From Amoebidium appalachense (taxonomy: Eukaryota; Ichthyosporea), in assembly GCA_963693365.1 (NCBI GenBank), contig CAVNZM010000001.1, positions 20,956,001 to 21,020,000 of the forward strand: a stretch of 64,000 nucleotides of DNA. The letters are read 5' to 3'. Positions within the stretch are counted from its first letter, which is position 1; each line of letters begins with the position of its first letter. Position numbers and translations under genes: made by a program. Positions 37,453 through 64,000 of this stretch are shown here, piece by piece. A model generated the notes under the pieces. That model did no database searches. It was not told where the DNA came from and saw nothing but the letters and a program-made list of their open reading frames with translations.

Positions 37453-37580
37453 TAACCCTACAGTAACTAAACCATATCTAACCCTACAGTGGATTTGTCA
37501 TATTTAACCCACAGTGCACGTGGACTAATCATATTTAAATTAACCCTACGGTACATTTGATCATATTTAACCCTGCGGTA
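37453..37580. repeat. Five degenerate TAACCCTACAGT units
   Basis: TAACCC followed by TACAGT, ACAGT, TACGGT or TGCGGT occurs at 37453, 37479, 37505, 37541 and 37568. The last three are preceded by CATATTTAA-like sequence. Spacing is irregular (26-36 bp). Confidence 0.55.
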
Positions 37581-38015
37581 GGTTTAAACTTATACGACCT
37601 TAAGGTAGATCGTATGTGTAAACAAAGGATAGTTCAAAACAGTTTGAGTAGCCGTGCGGCATGCGCAAGTACGTGTGCAACAGACACCCCCACGTTTAGA
37701 CACTACTAACTTATTTTTGTGAGGTACGGCCCTATAGCTAGTTGCTGACTCTCAAAGAGGTGCCGACATAGTTCGGCCACATTTGTGTCTGTGAGGCTGG
37801 CCTTCCATCGAATGACCCCGAATAGCTGTGGTCACATGATCACAGTACTAGACTGATTATACCATAGTATCAATTTTTAGACAACAAGACTTCATAACTC
37901 ATCTGTATTTGTATACTACAGCAACGCACTCTTCTGAAAAAACGAATACCAATTGTCAGTGAAGTGAGTCTCTGATCACAGTGACTGACAGCTCGAGCAA
38001 GTTGTTTCTACTGAG

Positions 38016-38062
<47 letters not shown>

Positions 38063-39151
38063 AGGGTCCTGGCACCCCCCCAACGTTGTACACACACATT
38101 CAGCAAATCAGATCGATGCCTTAGCGCAGTGCCAGTCTTGCATCCAACATAGAACACTTTTAATTATCATTGCAACGGAGTAACTGTGCAAGGCATGCAT
38201 GCAAGAGCCTAGTGATCAAATGTAGTGTGCAAATGGTGCCGCACATGACCGTGACCCCACTCTGTTCACAACCAGCGCCTGTTATGTCTCATTATGCAGT
38301 GTGTCAATGCAGTGGATGGTCCCGCCGTGCACATCTATGCACACATTGCACTCACATGCACACACTGCACACCAGCCAATTGCTCAATGCTCGGATCTGT
38401 CATCGGGTGCCTGCCCCAACACATTCAATTTGCCACCTGGCCCGCATGGCGTACACCCGGGGGACCGCACCACGTGGTGGTGGTGGTGGTGGGTGGGTGG
38501 GTAGGTGGGTGGGTGGGTGGGGGGGGGGGGGGGGGGGGGGGGGGGAGGAGAACAAGATCTTACGATGGACATTGGCTATAGGACAAATCCTTAAGCAATG
38601 CATGGGTGAGATACTCCACTGTCACATCAAGGGATTTAATTGGGTGGCCAAATGGCGGATATATATACTTGCACCGGGCGGCATATGACTTCTGGTACTT
38701 TTTTTTTTTTGTCTGGCCCAACACACCAGTAGTAATTATTTAATCATTAGTGCCAGCATTACGTATACATAGACTGCGGGGAAGTGGGGGACCACAGAAA
38801 AAGACCACCACCATGTGAAATCATTCGTAAACATCAGAGGCATATGGAATGGATACCCTCATGATGAAGATGGCCCAGCTTATGGCTAAACAGCTTTCTA
38901 CGGAGGATATGTACGGTGCCTTCTTCAACATACATTCGTCGAATATACCTAATTTAGTAATTAGCCATATAATGATCTTGCAGCGACACTGTGTGTTGCG
39001 CCACAGCATGAATCTAATCCCCCCCCCCCCCCAAAAAAAAAAAACAAACAAACAAAAAAAACAAAAGAAACACACACACCCCACCCCACCCACCCAGCAT
39101 TCGCGTAATCTAAAGATGCACACCACACATCATTTTTTATCACACACTGTT
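38016..39151. other. C run of ~60 nt then unassigned sequence
   Basis: A C homopolymer at about 38018-38079, then mixed sequence, a (GGTG)n/G-run at 38475-38545 and a C/A run at 39010-39062. A plus frame at 38849 (MDTLMMKMAQLMAKQLSTED...) is short and runs into the homopolymer; I do not support it as a gene. Confidence 0.5.
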
Positions 39152-43768
<4,617 letters not shown>

Positions 43769-44111
43769 GGTGCCTGGGCTCCCTGCCTGTATGTCTTGCC
43801 TCTGGCCAGGTGTTGGGGTGCGCGCCTGTGCACGTGCATACCTATCTAGGCCTAGCGTACTACCGCATCATATACATGTGTGGAGCTGCTGCACCGGGCA
43901 CTGGGCAGTCACTCTCGGAGTGGGGCCCTTGACTGGCACGTACTGACGGTGCCTGGGCTGCTATGAACTTGCCGTTCGCCTCACACTATTTTTCCTTACA
44001 CTCTCGCGACCGCGTGCATGCTTTCTCTCGCGGCGGCTCTACGGTCCCGAGAGTCCAGTGTTCGCTGTGTGTATAAGAAAAAATACGAGTCACCTCAGTA
44101 GGTGACAGGGC

Positions 44112-44161
44112 CCTTGAGCTGCTGTTGGTATTCCCGCCAAATTACAGGGATGACGTCACAC
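44112..44161. repeat. Left arm of a 50-bp inverted repeat
   Basis: CCTTGAGCTGCTGTTGGT...ACGTCACAC is inverted at 46698-46747 with about 47 of 50 matches. A small perfect hairpin GTCACCT-CAGT-AGGTGAC sits just outside (44089-44106). Confidence 0.8.
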
Positions 44162-44345
44162 ATACATGATGGACTGGTAGCCTACCAAAATAGATCATCA
44201 AATCGTCCACCAGATAACACCTATGATACATACCACAGATGCACAGCCAGAAAAACATCGCCTTAGACTAAGCGCAACACCTATTCACAATACACTACCC
44301 ATTCAAAATAACACCACACCACTCCGTAGAAACAAAATAGCAACC

Positions 44346-44549
44346 ATGCCGAAACCTTCGGTTGATACAGTACTGGCAGAACTTGCCCTCGTTAAGAAAC
44401 AGCTAGATGAGCTGTTACCACTCAAGAACATGATAGAAAAACTCCAAACAGAAAATGCCCAACTCAAGCTCACCATTGATTCACTCACTGCCCAGCTAAA
44501 CAGTAGTGGATCGCAAACCCCCAAAACTCATGAGCACCACTCCCGCTAG
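44346..44549 (+). CDS. Small coiled-coil ORF, possible LINE ORF1 start
   Basis: From ATG 44346 (AACCATGCCG) the 67-aa product MPKPSVDTVLAELALVKKQL... has regular heptads (LAELALVKKQLDELLPLKNM, IEKLQTENAQLKLTIDSL), a leucine-zipper-like coiled coil, then a polar tail. The open frame extends upstream to 44223 without need. Coiled-coil starts are common in ORF1 of non-LTR elements, and LINE RT sequence follows 600 bases later, so this may be the 5' part of an internally deleted LINE. It could also be an independent small gene. Confidence 0.4.
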   Translation: MPKPSVDTVLAELALVKKQLDELLPLKNMIEKLQTENAQLKLTIDSLTAQLNSSGSQTPKTHEHHSR

Positions 44550-44713
44550 ACTAGGTGAGCCCCTGTCTCAAAAGGAAAGCTTGCACCGGCTTGCTAGTAT
44601 GAATCGATTTGGCCCCCCTGGGTGATACTACTGGAGACCCCCTCATAGACTCTGATAATTATTTCTCGGAACTGTTTAGGGTTCGTCGAGGTCGGTCCAT
44701 ATTCATTAGAACT

Positions 44714-44756
44714 AGGGGGGGGGGGGGGAGGGGGGGGGGGGGGGGGGGGGGGAGGG
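44714..44756. repeat. Interrupted G run
   Basis: A G homopolymer block with one A, inside the region between the coiled-coil ORF and the LINE RT remnant. Confidence 0.85.
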
Positions 44757-45124
44757 AGAGGGAGGGGTCTATGTAAGCACAGTGAGAACACTATGCAAGG
44801 CAGCAGGGAGGAAAGAACATGAACAAAGTGAGACCCGTATCATGCCAACACTGGGGTGGTTGCATGCAAAGAGCAATGCCTAGACCAAACTTCATTTCCG
44901 ACTCTTAAAGGCGGACCTGAGTCTCTTCTTACCCCGAGGGTGGTATGGTTAGGGAGGCAAGAAAGCCTCGATAGGGGGGAGAGGGGGGGGGAGCGGGGGA
45001 GAAGGGGGGAGGGTGGGGGGGAGTGGTGCACGTACGTTCTGGACGGTGTGTCTGTTCTGGGCTCGAGGCATAGCATGACGGGGTACTTGGTCTGTGCCTG
45101 TGTGCCGGCAGCAGACAGAAGTGG

Positions 45125-46290
45125 CAAACCTTATGATCCTTAACATAGACAAATGTGGTGTTATTGTACCTGATATAGCTAACAATTTACACACCTTTAC
45201 ATGATCATCTAAACCTGTACCTATAGTTCCAGAATACAAATATCTTGGTGTTCCGGTTAATTCTGTTGGTGTTATGTTTTCCCATATGGTTGAAAAGAGG
45301 GTAGAGCTGGCTCGTAAGCGGTTAGCTTTCTTCTCGATTTTTTTTTTTTAAAGACACACCCCTCCATCCTTCTATTAGACTTACATTTATTCGCACCTTT
45401 GTCTTCCCGGCATGTGAATATGGTTTACCCCTTCTCGCCGCTTGGATCAAGAAAGAGAGAACTAGAGCGCTTAAACCATTGGCAAATTTCCTTGAAGCAG
45501 AAGTTGCCTCCTTTCTATCTAACAACTGTTGTAAACCTGGGCCTGTGACGCTCTCGATATATGGTCTGGTCTCAATAGCTGCTAGAGTATCCCATCTCGC
45601 GCTGAAATTCAACAAGCACATAAGCCGCTTAAAGAATTATTTGCCCTCCCACCCTCTCTTCTCTATCCGACCTGTCCCCTCCCCACCTCTCCCCTCTTTC
45701 CTTCCCTCGCTCTCTCCTTCTTCCCCGGGCAAATACAAATAAACCCCGCAAAAGTGTGCGTGTGACTCTGGACTGCCACTTACTTATTAGACATGTACAT
45801 AATCACAAAATAATTACACAATATAACAAATGGAAAAAGATACCACACGACACTAGACCCTATGAAAGCATACACCTTGAAAAACTAAACCTTATGTCTC
45901 GTTTTATATATAATGACCGCCTTAACCATATTGCCAAAATATGGCACTCGCAAATGTGTAACACCTAAATCCATATTACCTTCCTGTAGAATTGGTCTTT
46001 CTCTAGCTGATGTATTATTGATCACATACCACGCTTTTACTATACAGTGGAGATCTAATAAGTATAAGGTGGCATCGTCTGCATGCCCAAACAACACACA
46101 CACACACCAGTTTAAACAGTCATGTATCGCCAAGTGTAGTTTGATAGACCACATAATACCGCAACACACACACGACACATTCACAACAGACACCCAGAAA
46201 GATAGCCTACCTGAAAATTACAACATCCTTGATTTTATACTAAACACGCGTAACTATGACCTGTTTATTAGATGTATCGGATTGGCTTGA
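45125..46290 (+). pseudogene. LINE reverse transcriptase C-terminal remnant
   Basis: Frames in series encode NIDKCGVIVPDIANN, PEYKYLGVPVNSVGV, RLTFIRTFVFPACEYGLPLL and RVSHLALKFNKHISRLKNYL, the regions after the catalytic palm of a non-LTR RT. Later pieces continue as LLIRHVHNHKIITQYNKWK and NILDFILNTRNYDLFIRCIG to a stop at 46290. Stops and shifts near 45210, 45345, 45740 and 45965 show decay. The FIRT.V.P..EYGLPLL block closely matches the remnant at 10.4 kb, so both belong to one family. A (CA)n tract begins 23 bases after the stop. Confidence 0.75.
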
Positions 46291-46312
46291 GAAACACATC
46301 ATTACGAAATTA

Positions 46313-46313
46313 T

Positions 46314-46382
<69 letters not shown>
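46313..46382. repeat. (CA)35 tract at the 3' end of the LINE remnant
   Basis: A pure CA run immediately follows the short LINE 3' untranslated sequence and could be its tail. Confidence 0.95.
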
Positions 46383-46384
<2 letters not shown>

Positions 46385-46697
46385 CCAGCTGATACCAAGT
46401 GTGCCAGGGGAGCCCGGAAAAAATAAATAAAACAAAAAAATAAAACAAAAATAAAAATTAACGGGGAACCCAACTAATTGATTTTTCTTAGTCTTTATGG
46501 TGCCTCGTAGAGAAAGCCTAACCCTGATATATAATCATCACCCGACATCTATGTACGTGATCATGATATACCGCTGAGGGGATATTCCGAGCAAAAACCC
46601 CCCATACCTGAGACTGGTCTCTCTTTGCCTCGAGTAAACAGCGTAAACCCCCCAAATAGATATAGGGTAGAGGATGCTGCACCGGCCACAGCTCTAG

Positions 46698-46747
46698 GTG
46701 TGACGTTATCACTGTAATTTGGCGGGAAAACCAACAGCAGCTCAAGG
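46698..46747. repeat. Right arm of the 50-bp inverted repeat
   Basis: GTGTGACGTTATCACTGTAA...CAGCTCAAGG pairs with 44112-44161. Confidence 0.8.
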
Positions 46748-46875
46748 CCTCACATGACGTCGAAGTCATCCTACTTGTCAGTGAGTGTGGCATCGACATA
46801 TACATAGCATGCCATATCCTTTTCGAAACCTGCACATGGATCGCAGAGTACCACCAGTACCAGTATGCGCCACCT

Positions 46876-46907
<32 letters not shown>

Positions 46908-46915
46908 ACACACAC

Positions 46916-46953
<38 letters not shown>

Positions 46954-46954
46954 A

Positions 46955-47003
<49 letters not shown>

Positions 47004-47364
47004 TGTACATGTGCACATGGATTAATCCCGTACTAACCGTGAAGTTTTTAAGAATGCTGAAACTCTCAGAACATTACGGCATGTGTTTTTCTGCTTGACA
47101 CCCGGCCATTGCAAGTTGACTCGGGTGAGCAGTTTGCATCTGTGAGAAACATACACTGTCTGGAAGTTTCAAATCAAAGCCCCATAGATTAGCACGGTAA
47201 ACTTTGATAGCTCCCAAGGCGTGAACCAGAGACAATTAAACGGTTTTCCACCTGGAGAGGAAGCAAGCAAAGGGGGGGGAGCTCAGATAATTAATGATCG
47301 AAGGTTCGACAGAGAGATCTACAGAGAGAGAGCCCCAGAAAGAAAAAGGGCTAGAGAGAGAGAG

Positions 47365-47395
<31 letters not shown>

Positions 47396-47458
47396 ATGGG
47401 GGGGGGGAGGGAGAGAGAGGGAGAGAGAGAGAGGGGAGGGAGAAAGAGAGGGGGGGGG

Positions 47459-47512
<54 letters not shown>

Positions 47513-47952
47513 CTGAGAAATCCGAATCGAAACTGTGATTCTGAGAAATCGGAGGCGAAGTGCAAGAGGGGCGTCCCCAGGGAGGAGGAGGGCGGGGGGG
47601 GGGGGGGGGGGGGGGGGGGGACAGGGGTTGAACTTAGATATCAGGAGCACGAACACCGGCTTTTCCTAAACCTGGGTCGTGTCTGTATACGTACAAATTC
47701 CATCTTTTCTTTAAATAAGCAGCACATTCGCCAACAGTGCTTTAAGAATATAGCGATATATATCTATCTGTTCGTTCCATTCATTCAGTTAGCATTCGTA
47801 TAAGAACAATCTTACTGCAGACATGACAAAGCTTAGCAACAACCACATTCTAAGCGTGAGCCACCACAACCAACTACTGAAACTATAACACCGTTACACT
47901 CTTACAACCATTGCAAACATAAATTGAATTATTTCTAGCCATGCTACCGAGA
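46748..47952. other. Intergenic, with CA, GA and G tracts
   Basis: No gene is seen. It holds degenerate (CA)n (46872-47000), a purine block of (GA)n and G runs (47325-47512), a near-duplicate of CTGAGAAATCNGA at 47514 and 47541, and a G run (47593-47620). Confidence 0.6.
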
Positions 47953-49009
47953 TTAATACCTGTTGTGTGGACACCCCAGAAATTTTTGCTCAAAGTATCT
48001 AAACCATGAATCCCGGGCCACCTTCATATGTCCGACCCCCCTGCTTCTATGCCAATGGTACCCATACGCACCTTCAAAGAACCCCCCATTTTCCATTTTC
48101 GCACTGTCGGAACTTGTTTTTCTGTCATCTTCGAAGAAAGACTCAAACCTGACCGTGCCACCCGGTCTTTCCAAATAAGGAAGGAACGTGTCATTCACCG
48201 TGCCAGTATCCAAAAACGGCCAGAGAGGGTCAAAGAATGCCGCGGGGAACACCACCACTTTGGTACCACAATCATTGCGATTTTGCCTGCACCTATCCGT
48301 CAGGCGCTGGCCCATAAACCCAAAGTCCCCACCCCCCTGGCCCGCCATATCTTTGACCAGGGCGTGCAATATGGGGCTATCCTTTCTGAAGTGCATCACG
48401 GCGTTGTTAATGTAGTTTGCCAGAGACCAGCGGTAAGCAAAATCGTGGCGCAGGAGGGGGGACCAATCACGCAGCATGAGCACGTCCATGTCGAACCAGA
48501 CCCCCCCATAGGTGTGAAAGAGCAGCAGCCGCAGCAGGTCAGTGTAGTAGGGCAGCTTGCCTGGGTCGGCAAACACACTGGGCCGGGCCACATAGCTGGT
48601 GATGGCCGGCTCAAAGGGAGTGCCTGGGGGGTAACCGTTAGAAGGGGGGGTAAGAATGGGTGCAAGGGGGTGGGGAGAGTGGGGGTGCGTGTGGGACTGT
48701 GTGAAGGCGGGAGAGTGTAGATGAGGAGTTGGGTGGGGATAACGAATCGAGTGTGTGTAGGAGGAGGAATAGCAAAAAAAACACACAGATGATCTGGTAA
48801 AACTAAACTGGCAGGAGTTATGTGACGGGAGAAAAGAGAGAACAGGAAAAGCAGAAAGCAAGGGATGGAAAGTCTGGAGGGGAGGGGGGAGGGGGCGGGG
48901 TGGGGGATACTACGCATGCACCTTATGGGTTTGCCTAATAGAGTTGAAGTCATTGGAGAGGTGGGAGGGGGGATAGAGGAGAGAAAGGACGAGGATGGGC
49001 GGTGTGTGT

Positions 49010-49040
<31 letters not shown>

Positions 49041-49386
49041 GGAGGGGGAAGGGGGGAGCGAGAAAGAGAAACGGAGGGGAGAGCTGACGAAGTGGGTAAG
49101 GGGAGGGAGGTGAGGCGAGGGGCGCGAAGGGAAGGGGGTGGGGGTGGGGTCGGGTGGGGTGGGTGGGTGGGTGGGATGGGTGGACGAAGGAGGGGAGGGG
49201 GCGGTTGCTTACGTAAAGATACAGATGCTCGAAAAGGGCAAGAAGAAGGTATGCAGAAAAATTAACGGATGAAAGACAACAAAGACGGCCACAAACCTCA
49301 GCAGGCTCAACCTAAATCCCCTCCCCCCCCCCCCCCCTCCTCCTCCCTTCTCCTCTCCTCCCCCCCCTCCCTCCCCCCCTCCGTCC

Positions 49387-49425
<39 letters not shown>

Positions 49426-49612
49426 AGCTGCCGCCCTTCCCCCGTGCCCCCCCCTTCGCCTCTCAGCCTCTTTCACCCCAAACCCTGCTTACGCTCAGAC
49501 AGCGTGAATGCAACTAAGAGCCGAGCCCCCCCCCCCCCCCCCCCCCCACCCAATACTCCCCACCACCCTCTCACCTTCCCACTGACAACACACGCCTACA
49601 TTTCCCGCCAAG

Positions 49613-49650
<38 letters not shown>

Positions 49651-50395
49651 TTCCCCTCCGGCCCTCATTCCTCCCCATCCCAACCACCCCCAACTCACCT
49701 TTTGCCATAGCCTGGACTGCCTTAGGATATCCCGCCCTGACAGCAATCCTCTCAGCCAGGCACTTGTGTTTGGCCTCTATTGTCTCGTTGGCCCTCCTCA
49801 CTGCCTTCTCATCCAACCCCACCCAAAGTATAAGCTGCCCACACGCCTGTGTTTTGAAGAAGGCAAAAAGGGCTAGAAACTGCGGTGCCTCCAAGTCCCC
49901 TGCCCAGAACGTGTGGTAGTAGAGTGGCTGTGTGCCTACGTCACTGCACGTGACTTGAGGACTGAAGGTTTGCAGCCAGCGCAGGCAGGCGGGGATAGTC
50001 TGCACGCTGTCACCGGCCATAAACACAGACAGCAGGCTCTTGCACTCGCGGCGTATCAGCTGCAGGTCACCCTCTGGTGTGTGTGTATCGTTGGGTGCTG
50101 CTTGGGGGGAACCCTGTGTCTGTGTTTGCACGTGCGTGGTGGCGGAGGAAACAAGCTCAGGTGCAGTGGTGGCCGGTTGCACCATGGCCTGTTCTGCGTG
50201 CTGGTGGGTGGGAGGGTGGGCCACAAAGAACACGCCGCTAAACTGCGACACAAACAGCAGCACACACAGGCACACGCCCAGTGCAGACACCACGTGCCGA
50301 GGGAACGGCACACGCCACGGCTGTGCGCGGTAAGAGGAGGCGCGGTGTGTGGAAGGGAGGGAGGGGCGGGGCTTGAGGTCCTTGAAGAGGTCCAT
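47953..50395 (-). CDS. Type II membrane glycosyltransferase with DXD motif, two exons
   Basis: Exon 1 is 50395-49699 and exon 2 is 48623-47953. They join in phase 1 across a GTGAGT donor and CCCCCCAG acceptor and give 455 aa. A short basic cytosolic N-terminus precedes one membrane segment (about residues 35-59, VVSALGVCLCVLLFVSQFSG), then a Thr/Gln/Pro stem. The catalytic region contains LPYYTDLLRLLLFHTYGGVW followed by FDMDVLML, with the DMD motif at 277-279. YYTDLLR...GG.W.DMD is the hallmark of the GT32 / Gb3-synthase-like (DXD sugar-binding) family. The C-terminal half resembles that fold (NNAVMHF, GYHWHRSRG). Golgi location and sugar transfer follow from topology and family; donor and acceptor are unknown. 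Confidence 0.85.
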
Positions 50396-51207
50396 GGTGT
50401 GTTTTGTGCTACTTGGTTCTAGTGCGTGCAAGGGTGATGGGTGGGTGGCTGGGTGTGTGCATGGCTCACTGATGCGGAGGATTAGTATTGAGGGGATGGT
50501 GCCTGAGCTACGTCTGAGTGTGTGCGTGTGTATGCCCACTGCCCTCTCTTCCCCCATGCCTGAGGTTTAGGCCTACAGTGCACACCAAACTTGGGACTTG
50601 GGCGCGGACCGTCGTGGGGCTGTCACAGGCTCGACTCCACAGCCTCTTGTGACACATCTATAGCTACGGAATGCGGTTTTTAACCTTTGGTATGGGCTGA
50701 AATATCGAATCCTGCAAATGAACGGACTCGTGTTGTGTCCTAATATATATTTGGCTGGATCCTCGGAGCCCCTCTCCTCGTCGTTGTACAGCACACATAG
50801 ATGATCAACAACAAGCTAGAAAAGTCTAGAAAAATCTGCCAAGCAATAGTAGTTACTAAACAATACCATGATGACTGGGGGCCGTTTATTACCGACAAGT
50901 TCATACGTGTGACGTTGCTGGCACCAGGCCAACATTCAACTTAACTGCCACCCAACAAGATACGGGATTAGATAACGACGTAACAAATAAATCATAGAGA
51001 GATATCATTATTAGTTGTGTGTGCGTCTTCTCCCCCCCCCCCCCCCCCCCCCCCTGTGCGTGTGCACGTGTATGGTATGGTGTATGGTGCCAGGTCTTGT
51101 GTTAATTTTTCAACATCACTACCATATTTGGATCCCAGTCAACAGTGCAGGCGTCGTTACTTCCGTCAACCAAGCATAACCAAGTATTCACAGCATCAAT
51201 AATTACC
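50396..51207. other. Intergenic between glycosyltransferase and the next gene
   Basis: Mixed sequence, including the promoter side of the glycosyltransferase, with one C run (51031-51053). No additional ORF is supported. Confidence 0.4.
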
Positions 51208-62297
<11,090 letters not shown>

Positions 62298-62894
62298 GCT
62301 GCTGGCTGGGCCCCCGTGGCTCCGAGACAAAAAACACGAACAAACTAGAGGTCTTCACAAGTGCTGGTCTGTGACTCCTTCACTACACAGCTGCAGTACT
62401 GCCACCGTGACTCAGGGCCCCCCCAGCCACCAGGTGCGGATGCCAGGCTCCGTTACCGTCAGAGAGGATGGCCAGCTTTGCGTAAATTTCAGGTGTAAAT
62501 CTAAACTGTTAAAATACACTCTTTTGCGTAAATATTGTTTGTGGTCTTCCAATTTTTTCGAAAGTGGAATTAAGGCTCACTGATGCCAGGTGGAGCTGCG
62601 GCTCACGGGCAGCTTGTCCGTGCAGTTTAGATTTGCACAAAAGGTCTGGTTTACACACAAACTTACGATCGCAAAACTTACCAGGATAAAGAACGGCTCC
62701 GCAACAATCGTATACAGGATTGGTTCAATAAAAATTTTACGATTGCAAATATACACAGGTGTCTGTTGATGTGCTACACATCCCGAGTCCTCCGCATGCT
62801 CATGCGATGTTCGCTCATTTTCCACCATGCAGGTTTGCGCCATCACACTTGTCTACCAAAACAAAGACAGCCTCCCCGTTCTGGGTGTGCAAGA
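62298..62894. promoter_or_regulatory. Divergent intergenic region (large gene / CMC2-like gene)
   Basis: 597 bases between two head-to-head start codons, free of long microsatellites. The phrase TTTGCGTAAAT occurs twice (62476 and 62523). No TATA box is evident. A shared bidirectional promoter is inferred from layout only. Confidence 0.4.
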
Positions 62895-63044
62895 ATGCAT
62901 CCCAATCTTTCCGAGCACTTGCACGCGGACTGCACGGAAATCATTCGGCTGTTCCGCCAGTGCCACGCAGAACACCCGCTGAAGAAGTTCTTTGGCGTGT
63001 GCAACGATGCAAAGCTGGCCGTGGACAAGTGTCTGACCGAGGAG
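62895..63044 (+). CDS. CMC2: CMC2-like twin CX9C cytochrome oxidase assembly factor, first exon
   Basis: ATG 62895 opens a 50-codon exon ending CTGACCGAGGAG/GTGTGTG (phase 0). The product starts MHPNLSEHLHADC and continues FRQCHAEHPLKKFFGVCND to DKCLTEE. Both CX9C pairs are present (C-TEIIRLFRQ-C and C-NDAKLAVDK-C), as is the FFG.CND signature of CMC2. The human protein also starts MHPDLSPHLH. Family knowledge places it in the mitochondrial intermembrane space, acting in complex IV assembly. The short C-terminal part (about 20-30 residues) should be in an exon I cannot find before the window ends, so the gene is partial here. The donor is the first unit of a (GT)n tract. Confidence 0.88.
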
Positions 63045-63090
63045 GTGTGTGTGTGTGTGTGTGTGTGTCTATTTGTGTGTCCGCTGGTAC

Positions 63091-63130
<40 letters not shown>

Positions 63131-63458
63131 ATATTGTGTGTGGGGGGGGAGAGGGAAGGTGGGGGGTGGGGGGGTGGCCACCGTTTTTCTGGGGGCCCTG
63201 TCGGTCGTTGTAGGTGGTTGCGTGCCTGTGTGTACATGGGTGAGGGAACGGATCTCAATGCCTGTGAGAGCGAGTATTTTTGTGTTTTAGCCTTTTAGGC
63301 CATTAGGGAGTGTACCAGGTTGGCTGTGCTTTCTATGGATGTATGGGCTATGGTCAGATCTCATGGTGGTACTTGAGCAGTTGCGCCAGTGCATGGATTC
63401 TCCGTACATGCGCTGCACACACACACACACAGGCACACACGCATGCACACACACACGC

Positions 63459-63493
<35 letters not shown>

Positions 63494-64000
63494 CACAAGG
63501 CACCCCTGCGCTTAAAGCACACACGTGCACACACGGTGACAAGCATGGCCGATACCTTATAGTGTGCATTCTTGCATCTTTTTTACGCCTGTGTACACGT
63601 TTTCTAACATTCCACCTGTTTGCCTGTACACTCGTACTTCTTTGCATACACAAGCATCATTCAACGATCAACTCCCCACACTTTCCCCAAGCACTAGTGC
63701 TTATACTTGCACAGGAACACGCACATGCAAAGATACCCAGAGAGACATAGTCTCTGTGTGAGTGTGTCGGGTAAATTGTCAAGAAGTTGGCGGTAAAGGG
63801 AACTTAGTAACGGTGTGTGTGTTACTGGGGCGCACGGAGAGAGAGAGAGGAAGGGGGGGAGTAGGGTTGTGGTGTGCACACGACACTGAGCTGACAAACA
63901 ACTGTTCACCATTCATTCATTCATTTTGCCCTTCCCTGTGCTTTCATGTTTGCACTGAGTACGTTCCGATTAGAGGACTTTTTTTTTTGTGTGTGTGTGT
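63045..64000. other. Intron and downstream sequence, no exon found
   Basis: (GT)n from the donor (63045-63068 and 63094-63127), G-rich sequence, CA-rich sequence (63418-63497), then mixed sequence and a T run with (GT)n at the very end. No acceptor followed by a CMC2-like C-terminus was found. Confidence 0.5.

Overview
The window is nuclear DNA of a eukaryote, most likely a protist or alga. Five of the genes I could assemble are split by GT-AG introns. The window also carries Ty1/copia, LINE and pogo-type elements, and has a mitochondrial CX9C assembly factor and an RNA polymerase I subunit. No lineage can be fixed from the sequence alone. The dominant feature is simple sequence: dozens of (TG)n/(CA)n tracts, many G or C homopolymers (the longest above 50 nt), (TC)n/(GA)n tracts and at least three minisatellites. 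Most lie in introns and often touch the splice sites. Most long open frames in the window are read-through of these repeats and are not genes.

Layout. 1-3.2 kb: an intronless orphan ORF (154-1317), then a divergent ~540-bp tandem repeat. 3.2-10.3 kb: a decayed Ty1/copia retrotransposon with a copia-like internal half-tRNA primer site, joined to a LINE reverse-transcriptase remnant (10.3-11.2 kb). 11.6-12.7 kb: a pogo/Tigger-like TIR element. 13.9-18.1 kb (minus): a five-exon gene for an RPA34/PAF49-like Pol I subunit (293 aa). It is divergent from a 21-exon gene at 19.1-33.7 kb (plus) for a 542-aa Deg9-type serine protease. Reading phase is continuous through every exon of both, and both give complete proteins. 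35.4-37 kb: a second copia fragment fused to an inverted partial copy of the first exon of the next gene. 39.2-43.8 kb (minus): a five-exon gene for a protein ending in ten C-x-H-x6-C-x2-C repeats, with a 531-bp pogo-like MITE in intron 2. 44.1-46.75 kb: LINE pieces between a 50-bp inverted repeat. 48-50.4 kb (minus): a two-exon type II membrane glycosyltransferase with a DMD motif. 51.2-62.3 kb (minus): a large many-exon gene whose product I do not recognise, containing an 18-copy 48-bp minisatellite. 62.9 kb to the end (plus): the first exon of a CMC2-like gene, divergent from the previous one.

The genes do not form a pathway. They are housekeeping genes (rRNA transcription, proteolysis, cytochrome oxidase assembly, glycosylation) in a repeat-rich chromosome. 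The most unusual biology is the close link between microsatellites or minisatellites and splice sites, recurrent C-run/(CA)n/A-run compound tracts, and a dispersed repeat that ends in poly-C.
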